From Bacteroides sp. UBA1317 (GTDB lineage Bacteria; Bacteroidota; Bacteroidia; Bacteroidales; Bacteroidaceae): a stretch of 30,891 nucleotides of DNA. The notes below the pieces were generated by a model. The model had not been told where the DNA came from, ran no database searches, and saw nothing but the letters and a program-made list of their open reading frames with translations. The translations under genes and the position numbers were made by a program. Location: positions 1 through 30,891 of the forward strand of contig DBTL01000012.1 of assembly GCA_002307035.1 (NCBI GenBank), given 5' to 3'. This document shows positions 23,824 through 30,891 of this stretch, in pieces (positions within the stretch are counted from its first letter, which is position 1; each line of letters begins with the position of its first letter).

Positions 23824-26800
23824 ATGAGAAAAAAAATTATTGTTTTATGTGGTATGGCGCTGATGTTATTGCCAGGCACTCACGAAGTCTTTGCCCAGAA
23901 TGTTGGCAGAGCTTCGGGGATAACTATTCGCGGAACGGTAAGTGATGTAGACGGAGAACCTTTAGTTGGAGCTACAATCAGGATAGCAAATTCAAAAATT
24001 GTTTCTTTAGGCACAATTACAGATATGGATGGGAAATATTCTATGTCTGTACCGTCGGAATCAACTGTGCTTGAGTTCTCCTTTGTAGGATTTGCAAATC
24101 AAACTTTGAGAGTTGGTGCAAGGAGGATTTTGAATGTCGTTTTGAAAACAGATAATCAGCTGCTTGATGAGGTGGTGGTAACGGGCTATCAAACGATCTC
24201 GAAAGAGCGGGCTACGGGTGCTTTTTCTAAAGTAAGTGGCGAGAAATTGCAGGAACAACGACTTAATAGCTTGAGTACTTTACTCGAAGGTAGGGTCGCA
24301 GGTTATGCAAATGGCCTTGTACGTGGTACTACAACAATGAATGGAGTGACAAACCCACTTTATGTAATTGATGGCTTTCCGGTAGAAAGTACTCGGTATA
24401 CTTCCACTGGTAGTCTTGTTGAAAATATTCCTGATTTGAATATGGAAGATATAGAGAGTATAACTGTGCTGAAAGATGCGGCAGCTGCTTCTATCTACGG
24501 TGCACGTGCGGCCAACGGCGTGGTAGTAATTGTGACAAAGAAAGCGTCTAAAGGAAAAGTCGAAGTTTCCTTCTCTAGCACCTTCACTTTTTCTCCTTAT
24601 TCCTTTTATAAAGATCGTCTGACCAGCTCGGCTGATGTTATTGATCTTGAAAAAGAGTGGGCAGAGAAGAATCCTAATTTGCAGGGAAGCAATGCAGTAA
24701 GCTATGCGAATAATTTACTTGAAAACAGGGTGTACACTAATCAAGGGATCACAGCCATTTTGAATGCGTATGCAGGTAATACAACGCAGGAAGAAATGAA
24801 TTCGACGCTGAATACACTTTCTGCCAAAGGCTATAATTATTATGATGATGTGAAGAAATACACCAAAACCAATCCTTTCTATCAGCAATACAATCTAAGT
24901 ATTGGGAAGGCTTCGGAGAAGAATAACTTTAAAGTTTCACTGACTTATAAGAATAATCAGTATGAAGATAAATATTCAGATGATAGTTCTTTCGGTCTGA
25001 ATATAACTAACTCTACGGATATTACTGATTGGTTGAGACTTGATGTGGGCACTTATACAAAGTATACTAATGCCACCACTCAGACTTATGATCCATTCTC
25101 TCCCGGTTATACTTATATGCCTTATGATGGCTTGGTTGATGCTCAAGGAAATCCTTATACTTCTACGGCCGAATCTCGTTATAGCGAGGATATTGTAAAT
25201 AAAATTAATAGTTATGGACTTTATAGCATGGACATAACTCCTTTGGATGAGATAGGGCGCAATCTGGGAAAGGAAAAAAACTTCTTGAATAGATCATTTG
25301 TAAAGTTGAATATCAAATTAGCAGACTGGTTAAAATACGAGGCTATGTTTCAGTATGAGTATGGAGTAGATAGATATAATAAGCTCTCTGATAAAGAATC
25401 GTATAGTGTACGTTCAAAAGTGAATGGCTTGGCCACTGCTTCTGCAGATGGTGAAGTTACTTATAATTTACCTTATGGAGACATCAATTATGAAAGACGA
25501 CAGTACTCGTCCGCTTACAATTTCCGCCAGCAATTGAATTTTAATAAAACATTTGCCGAGAAGCATGATCTAGCTATGATTTTTGGATCAGAAATTCGTA
25601 GTACGAAATTGGAATACAAGGACGAAACTCAATATGGCTATGATCGTGAAATGTTGACTTATACTCCTATTGATGCTGCCTCTTTATTGACAATATACGA
25701 TGGATTGATGGAAGGTTATTTTTATTCTTCGGATTTAAGCTATCAGAGAGAGAATGTTGATCGTTTCGTCTCGTTCTATGGCAACGCAGCTTATACATAT
25801 GATGATAAGTATACAGCTTCAGGAAGTCTTCGTTGGGATCGTTCTAATCTCTGGGGGACCGATTCGAAATATCAAAATAAACCTATTTGGTCTGTCGGAG
25901 CATCTTGGAACATTAATAAAGAGGATTTCTTTCATGTCGATTGGGTGAATATGCTTAAACTCCGTCTTTCTTATGGTATCGGTGGAAATATTGCTAAAAA
26001 CGCAGCTCCATATTTAACAGCTTATTATTCTACGAATTCTAATGTTGGTGGTACCCAGGGGGCTGTAAGCTCTCGGCCTAATCCTGAGTTGTCTTGGGAA
26101 AAAACGGCGACGACTAATGTCGGATTTGATTTTTCTTTGTTCAAAAATCGTTTGAATGGTTCTGTGGAATATTACGATAAACAAGGATCGGACCTCTTGG
26201 CTAATGCTAATGGAGTGCCTACGGAGGGATTCGGTTACTCAACTTATGAGATTAATAACGGGGAGATGAGCAACCGTGGTGTGGAGTTGACTCTTTCAGG
26301 AGATCTTATTCGCACAAAGGATTTTCTGTGGAATGTAAACTTAATGTATGCATATAATAAGAATAAGGTGACTTATGTAAATGTGGAAGCGCCGGTATAT
26401 TATCTGCAACTGGATTATCCTTCGTCATATCCACGTGTTGGCACTCCTTATAATTCTATTTATGGTTATAAATGGGCTGGATTAAATGAAAAAGGTCTAC
26501 CACAGGTCTATGATGAAAATGGAGAGAAGACAACTACGGAACCGACTAGTCTTGATGCCATTTATGATTTAGGTTCAACCGTCCCTTCTCATACAGGTTC
26601 TTTGGGCAGCTCATTGCAATATAAAGATTGGCAAATGTCCTTTATGCTCATTTATCAACTAGGGCACAAAATCAGGAATACGGATTTACCCTATTTGCAA
26701 AGTGATTACAATAATTCGATGGATGAATACATGACATCGATAGGTGCAGTGAATAAGGATATAAAGAATCGTTGGAGGACTGCCGGAGATGAGGCTCATA

Positions 26801-27093
26801 CGGATGTGCCAGCTGTGATTTTTGCCGAAAGTTCGGATTATTACTACGGAAGTTATTCTGTGTATTCTTATGCGGACATTAACGTATTGGATGCTTCCAA
26901 TATTCGTTTAAGCAACATTTCTCTCTCTTATCGTTTGCCACAAACGTTTTGCAAGAAGATCTTTTTGAAGAATGCTCGTTTTCAGTTTAATGTGGAGAAT
27001 CTTTATACTTTCGCATTTGAGAAAAAAGCGAAGTATCTACTGGGGGGATACAATTCACCTAACTATGTCTGGGGACTTTATTTGAACTTTTAA
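23824..27093 (+). CDS. SusC/RagA-like TonB-dependent transporter
   Basis: The protein is 1089 residues: signal peptide (1-25, ending VFAQ), carboxypeptidase-regulatory-like domain (~35-110: ITIRGTVSDVDGEPLVGATI), TonB-box-like LLDEVVVTGYQ, and a plug with the SusC signatures NPLYVIDGFP, DIESITVLKDAAAASIYGAR and ANGVVVIVTKK (~170-240). A large barrel follows, ending in WGLYLNF with terminal Phe. There is no N-terminal STN domain, so sigma/anti-sigma signalling is not expected. It forms an outer-membrane import complex with the SusD-like lipoprotein encoded 18 bp downstream. No carbohydrate-active enzyme is nearby, so the cargo may be peptide or another small ligand, as for RagAB; this is inference. 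Confidence 0.93.
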   Translation: MRKKIIVLCGMALMLLPGTHEVFAQNVGRASGITIRGTVSDVDGEPLVGATIRIANSKIVSLGTITDMDGKYSMSVPSESTVLEFSFVGFANQTLRVGARRILNVVLKTDNQLLDEVVVTGYQTISKERATGAFSKVSGEKLQEQRLNSLSTLLEGRVAGYANGLVRGTTTMNGVTNPLYVIDGFPVESTRYTSTGSLVENIPDLNMEDIESITVLKDAAAASIYGARAANGVVVIVTKKASKGKVEVSFSSTFTFSPYSFYKDRLTSSADVIDLEKEWAEKNPNLQGSNAVSYANNLLENRVYTNQGITAILNAYAGNTTQEEMNSTLNTLSAKGYNYYDDVKKYTKTNPFYQQYNLSIGKASEKNNFKVSLTYKNNQYEDKYSDDSSFGLNITNSTDITDWLRLDVGTYTKYTNATTQTYDPFSPGYTYMPYDGLVDAQGNPYTSTAESRYSEDIVNKINSYGLYSMDITPLDEIGRNLGKEKNFLNRSFVKLNIKLADWLKYEAMFQYEYGVDRYNKLSDKESYSVRSKVNGLATASADGEVTYNLPYGDINYERRQYSSAYNFRQQLNFNKTFAEKHDLAMIFGSEIRSTKLEYKDETQYGYDREMLTYTPIDAASLLTIYDGLMEGYFYSSDLSYQRENVDRFVSFYGNAAYTYDDKYTASGSLRWDRSNLWGTDSKYQNKPIWSVGASWNINKEDFFHVDWVNMLKLRLSYGIGGNIAKNAAPYLTAYYSTNSNVGGTQGAVSSRPNPELSWEKTATTNVGFDFSLFKNRLNGSVEYYDKQGSDLLANANGVPTEGFGYSTYEINNGEMSNRGVELTLSGDLIRTKDFLWNVNLMYAYNKNKVTYVNVEAPVYYLQLDYPSSYPRVGTPYNSIYGYKWAGLNEKGLPQVYDENGEKTTTEPTSLDAIYDLGSTVPSHTGSLGSSLQYKDWQMSFMLIYQLGHKIRNTDLPYLQSDYNNSMDEYMTSIGAVNKDIKNRWRTAGDEAHTDVPAVIFAESSDYYYGSYSVYSYADINVLDASNIRLSNISLSYRLPQTFCKKIFLKNARFQFNVENLYTFAFEKKAKYLLGGYNSPNYVWGLYLNF

Positions 27094-27111
27094 TATTGAA
27101 GCAGCAACATT

Positions 27112-28527
27112 ATGAAAACTAAAATATTAACATCTACGCTTTGGGTATTCTTTATTGGGATAAGCGTGCTCTTTTCTTCTTGTGACGGTTTCTTGGGCAT
27201 TATGCCTAAAGGTTCTAAAACTCCTTCTACTCTGGCTGATTATGAAGCTTTTATCAGGGATGAGTATACAAATCAAAGAACAGACATAACGCAAGCGATT
27301 CTGTTGCTTAATGATAAGTTTGAAACTGCATCTAACTATAATTACTATCCGCTTCGTAAAGCGAATTACTTCTGGGATGAGTCCGCTAATCGTATCGAAC
27401 TGAATAATAGTGATGAGACTACTTATTATAATGGATATGCGGCTATTTCTAGTTGTAATCTTATTATAGAGAATGCAGCATCTGCAACGGAGGCAACTGA
27501 TGCCGAAAGAAATGAATTGATAGCGCAGGCTAAAGTCATTAGAACGGTGGTTTACTTTGTTTTGGCAAACTATTATGCGGATACGTATGATGAAGCAACT
27601 GCTGCTACAAAATTATCGGTCCCTTTAATTGAAAGTGCTGATCTGAATGCATCTTATACGCAAGTAAGTATTCAGAATATTTATGATTATATGCTTAATA
27701 ACCTAGAAGAGGCTTTACCCTATCTCCCTCATGAAGGGGCAACTGTATTACATCCTACGATTGGGGCGGCATATGCTATGTATGCGCGTATCTATTTAGA
27801 AATGGGCAACTATACATTGGCTTTGCAAAATGCCAACGAAGCTTTGACCGAAAATAGTGCTTTATATGATTGGACGGCTTACTATGAAACCAACAAAACT
27901 CAGATAGAGGATGCAACTTCTTACACGGTGACTACTTCTCCTATGGGAATTGATAATGTGGAAAATTACTATTTCCGTCATGGTAGTAATTATTATGCAA
28001 CCTCAGAATCGAATATACAAGTGGATAGAGTGACCCGCTTTGAAGCGGGCGATGCCCGTATGGCTGCTCGTTGGAAACTTAAAACAGTTGGTGCCGACAC
28101 CTATTATGCAAGTACTTTAAGGGGATTGTTTAACTATGGTGGTCTTACCACTACGGAGGTTTATCTCATCAAAGCGGAGTGTCTGGCTCGCGAGGGTGAA
28201 TATGCCGATGCAATGGATGTGTTGAATGCAGTTCGTCAAAAGCGTATTCTTCCGGATGTTTATCAGCCATTAAGCGCTTCTACGGAGGAACAGGCAATGG
28301 AGTATATTCGCCGCACAAAAGATAATGAGTTGATTTTTTCTATTGTGCCTTTTGCCGACGCTCGCCGTTTTAATAAAGAAACGAAATATACCCGTACGTT
28401 AAGTAAAGTAGTAGATGGCACTACGTATACGCTTACTCCCACGTCACATTTGTGGACTATGCCTTTCCCTATGGGAGCAACGAGTAATCCGGGTAATGGG
28501 ACTCTTACTCAAAATGTAGATAAATAA
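27112..28527 (+). CDS. SusD/RagB-like surface lipoprotein
   Basis: The protein is 471 residues with a lipoprotein signal (lipobox LFSSC) and the SusD N-terminal motif CDGFLGIMPKGSK. SusD/RagB features follow: a TPR-like helical half (YYNGYAAISSCNLIIENAAS, ARIYLEMGNYTLALQNANEA) and the C-terminal EVYLIKAECLAREGEYADAM, a conserved segment of the RagB/SusD domain. It caps the SusC-like barrel and captures ligand at the cell surface. The gene lies 18 bp after susC and 14 bp before the thioredoxin gene, a tight operon. Confidence 0.92.
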   Translation: MKTKILTSTLWVFFIGISVLFSSCDGFLGIMPKGSKTPSTLADYEAFIRDEYTNQRTDITQAILLLNDKFETASNYNYYPLRKANYFWDESANRIELNNSDETTYYNGYAAISSCNLIIENAASATEATDAERNELIAQAKVIRTVVYFVLANYYADTYDEATAATKLSVPLIESADLNASYTQVSIQNIYDYMLNNLEEALPYLPHEGATVLHPTIGAAYAMYARIYLEMGNYTLALQNANEALTENSALYDWTAYYETNKTQIEDATSYTVTTSPMGIDNVENYYFRHGSNYYATSESNIQVDRVTRFEAGDARMAARWKLKTVGADTYYASTLRGLFNYGGLTTTEVYLIKAECLAREGEYADAMDVLNAVRQKRILPDVYQPLSASTEEQAMEYIRRTKDNELIFSIVPFADARRFNKETKYTRTLSKVVDGTTYTLTPTSHLWTMPFPMGATSNPGNGTLTQNVDK

Positions 28528-28541
28528 CGAACAAAAGATCA

Positions 28542-29720
28542 ATGATGAAATTAAAAATGTTCTGCGGAGCAATAGCTCTTTTTCTTACCCTGTCTTCATG
28601 CGCTCAGATTCCTACCGGAAGCTATCTTATAGAAGGTAAATTGGATGGACTGATGGAAGGTGCATCTTTGGAGTTGCTACCAGGTGCAACTCATAAGGAC
28701 GAGAAGCCTGTGGCTATATCTAAAGTTGGAGCGGATGGAACTTTCTCTTTTAAAGGCAGCGTTCCTTCTCCTCGTATGTTTTATCTCCATGTGGCTGATT
28801 CATATGGACTTTTTAAACTGGTAATAGGTAACAATAAAATTGAAGTGTCAGGTCAAGTTTCTGTTGCTGATAGGGAGGGCAGGAAGAGTTATGACTTCTC
28901 AAAAGTTAGCGCTAAAGGTAGTGCTGTCCATGATGAATATTTGAAGAAGATAGCTCCTCGTGCTACTCTTGATACTACCTATCAGAATTATCATAAAAAA
29001 TATGAGGCTGTGTTTAAAGCGATGCAAATGGCTAGACAGACGAAGAACAAAGCGGCATATGACTCAATTGCCACTTCACCTGCCGGTCAGGCATTTGACC
29101 ATGCGGAAAAGGCTTTCTTCGATTCGGTATCATCTATTTCAAACGCAGTCATTTTAAGTAATAAAGACTCATGGTGGGGGCCTTTGCTAATGATGGATGT
29201 TATGAGTTATTTCACTGAAAATGAGAATCAGACCTATGAAAAGTTTTCTCCAGAAGCAAAGGGTAGTTATTATGGCAAGCTTATTAAAGAGGAGCTGTAT
29301 CCTGTAGGTTTTGTAGGTAAGAAGGCGCCTGCCTTTGTTGTTATCGATGGGCAAGGAAAAGGAGTGAAGTCTGCGGAACTAATGAAAGGGAAGAAATATA
29401 TTCTAATTGATTTTTGGGCTTCGTGGTGTAATCCTTGTCGTAAGGAGATACCGAATTTGAAGAATTTGTATGGGAAATATGCTTCAAAGGGATTGGAAAT
29501 AATTAGTATCTCTATAGATAAAAAGGAGGCTGATTGGAAGAAAGCAATGGACGAAGAAAAGCTTCCTTGGCTTAGTTTTTTGGATAAGAAAGATGTATCA
29601 ACTTTTTATAAAGTGAAATTAATACCTGCTATTTTCTTGATAGATGAACAAGGAATAGTCTTGAGTGACAAACTCCGTGGAGAGGAGCTTGCCGTTAAAC
29701 TTGAAGAATTGTTTCGTTAA
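28542..29720 (+). CDS. TlpA/ResA-like thioredoxin lipoprotein
   Basis: The protein is 392 residues. A lipoprotein signal (TLSSC) is followed by a beta-rich N-terminal domain of DUF4369 type (~25-115: GSYLIEGKLDGLMEGASLEL), a helical middle part, and a C-terminal thioredoxin fold (~255-390). The redox motif is WCNPC at about 295-299 and the cis-proline segment is LIPAIFLID near 361. It would reduce or exchange disulfides in the periplasm, or act on thiol-bearing cargo. Its place in the SusC/SusD operon suggests a link to cargo processing or maturation of the complex. Its TAA overlaps the stop of the convergent transglycosylase gene within TTAA (29717-29720); no terminator separates them. Confidence 0.9.
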   Translation: MMKLKMFCGAIALFLTLSSCAQIPTGSYLIEGKLDGLMEGASLELLPGATHKDEKPVAISKVGADGTFSFKGSVPSPRMFYLHVADSYGLFKLVIGNNKIEVSGQVSVADREGRKSYDFSKVSAKGSAVHDEYLKKIAPRATLDTTYQNYHKKYEAVFKAMQMARQTKNKAAYDSIATSPAGQAFDHAEKAFFDSVSSISNAVILSNKDSWWGPLLMMDVMSYFTENENQTYEKFSPEAKGSYYGKLIKEELYPVGFVGKKAPAFVVIDGQGKGVKSAELMKGKKYILIDFWASWCNPCRKEIPNLKNLYGKYASKGLEIISISIDKKEADWKKAMDEEKLPWLSFLDKKDVSTFYKVKLIPAIFLIDEQGIVLSDKLRGEELAVKLEELFR

Positions 29721-30891
29721 TTCTCTCCGGCGTTAACTATTACGCTGCCTCTAACAATTGATAGATCATTGCGGGCCGAGCCTGTAATCTTTATGTCGGG
29801 GCGGATGCTATCCGCCTCGGCTTCGTTTAATAAACCTTTGGCCTTGAGTCTTGCTGCAATGAGTCGATAATATCCTCCCAAATATTCTTTTAGCTTCATG
29901 TCTGAAGTAAATGAGCTACGGAAATGTTTTGGCTTTGGGATGATGGAGGCCAGAAAAATACTTTCTTCTGCCGATAGCTGAGAGGGACGTTTGTTGAAGT
30001 AATAGGTTGAGGCTTCTTGTATACCATAGATGAGTGGCCCCCATTCGGCTATGTTCAGATAAACTTCGTACATACGGTGTTTGGAGGTTAATCCTTCGGT
30101 TTCGATGAGCCATACAATCAGTGCTTCTTCCAGTTTGCGGGCAATATTCTTGCGACGGTTTAAGAAAACGTTCTTAACCAATTGCATGGTAATGGTACTG
30201 CCTCCACGGGCAAAACGTTTCACTTTCAGATCGTGAATGAGTGCTTCGCGCATAGGCCCCGGTAAGAAACCTTTGTGGTAAAAGAAAGCTCCGTCTTCAC
30301 TTTGTAGGACAGACATTTGCAAGAGGGGTGAGATACTGTCAAGTGGGGTGAAGTGTTCATAAGAAGGGCCAATCGTAAATGTACGCACGGGTGCTCCATT
30401 TTCATAAGCGGTGTAGGTGAATTCCTGCGACATCTTGCTTAAATTAGTGGCGCCATACTTCACGATGTGGAAATCTTTGTGACGAAGTTCTGATTCAAAC
30501 TTTAGGCTGTCTAGTCGGGCAAAGTCCACATCAATAAGGAAATGATAAGCGAGCGATCCACTGGTTTGGAGACCTTCCAGATTAGAAAATAGTCCTTTAG
30601 GCAAAGAACTGAAGAGCTCGTCGGCAGGAAACCAAGATTTGTTAACGGAGGCAATAATATGCCATTTCTCTTGCTGTTTTTGAGCTCGTAGATAAGGATG
30701 GAATTGGATCTTGTTGAAGCTTGCGGTACTGGTGCTGTCTAACTCGATATAATTGCTTCCCACATTGATACGGTAAGTTAATCGTCCATGGTCAAGGTTG
30801 ATAATATCGGGTGAGAGTGCTTTATGATACACGCTTAACCCACAAATTTCAGCTTTACCACTTAGCGCTATTTCGTTACTGTTTATTGTTT
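29717..30891 (-). CDS. GT51 peptidoglycan transglycosylase, 5'-truncated by the window edge
   Basis: The frame stays open to base 30891, so a GTG at 30832 is not the start and the N-terminus lies outside the window. About 210 visible residues of N-terminal, mostly beta sequence of unknown fold precede the glycosyltransferase 51 domain. That domain shows SEDGAFFYHKGF with the catalytic Glu, GGSTITMQLVKNVFLNRRKN, RKLEEALIVWLIE with the second Glu, YEVYLNIAEWG, and ASTYYFNKRPSQLSAEESIF. No transpeptidase domain follows, so it is a monofunctional glycan-strand polymerase, larger than E. coli MtgA because of the extra N-terminal part. It acts at the outer face of the inner membrane. Confidence 0.85.
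   Translation of the reverse strand, partial: TINSNEIALSGKAEICGLSVYHKALSPDIINLDHGRLTYRINVGSNYIELDSTSTASFNKIQFHPYLRAQKQQEKWHIIASVNKSWFPADELFSSLPKGLFSNLEGLQTSGSLAYHFLIDVDFARLDSLKFESELRHKDFHIVKYGATNLSKMSQEFTYTAYENGAPVRTFTIGPSYEHFTPLDSISPLLQMSVLQSEDGAFFYHKGFLPGPMREALIHDLKVKRFARGGSTITMQLVKNVFLNRRKNIARKLEEALIVWLIETEGLTSKHRMYEVYLNIAEWGPLIYGIQEASTYYFNKRPSQLSAEESIFLASIIPKPKHFRSSFTSDMKLKEYLGGYYRLIAARLKAKGLLNEAEADSIRPDIKITGSARNDLSIVRGSVIVNAGEN

Overview
The window looks like chromosomal DNA of a gut-type Bacteroidota, most likely Bacteroides or Phocaeicola. The evidence is a SusC/SusD pair, TonB-dependent receptors with carboxypeptidase-like N-terminal domains, a pectate lyase with large six-hairpin glycosidases, and repeated use of the Bacteroides promoter element TAnnTTTG (four copies read exactly TATCTTTG). 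I see no tRNA, rRNA, CRISPR array, insertion sequence or phage gene.

Left part (1-6400, + strand): the end of a polysaccharide utilisation locus. It holds a 5'-truncated PL1 pectate lyase, a secreted ~700-residue six-hairpin glycosidase-like protein and a secreted ~1085-residue DUF4450-like six-hairpin protein, closed by a hairpin terminator that begins inside the last codons. The convergent gap 6385-6688 carries a degenerate array with strict 22-bp periodicity.

6689-12124: a sugar-acid operon on the minus strand (aldo/keto reductase, amidohydrolase-type lactonase, FucP-like permease, zinc alcohol dehydrogenase) with a divergent LacI-type regulator. Family content and order match the L-galactose pathway described in Bacteroides vulgatus (L-galactose to L-galactonolactone to L-galactonate to D-tagaturonate). 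D-tagaturonate is also the galacturonate intermediate, so pectin breakdown on the left and this operon would meet at one metabolite. A perfect 7+7 inverted repeat lies midway between the two divergent promoters.

12125-21372: mixed genes. These are a 39-residue membrane protein, a zinc-ribbon protein, a metallophosphoesterase followed by a non-SusC TonB-dependent receptor, an EamA-type exporter divergent from a CvfB-like S1 protein, a BamE/SmpA-like lipoprotein, a PEGA/DUF4476-like protein, and a secreted protein with a long Ser/Arg/Asn-rich tail.

21373-29720: a transport module. A membrane-anchored TPR/AraC-type regulator is followed by SusC-like and SusD-like genes and a TlpA-like thioredoxin lipoprotein, with direct repeats in front of susC. 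Divergent from the regulator, on the minus strand, is a compact promoter-plus-terminator unit that predicts an undescribed small RNA of about 65-70 nt. The window ends with the C-terminal part of a GT51 peptidoglycan transglycosylase on the minus strand, whose stop codon overlaps that of the thioredoxin gene.
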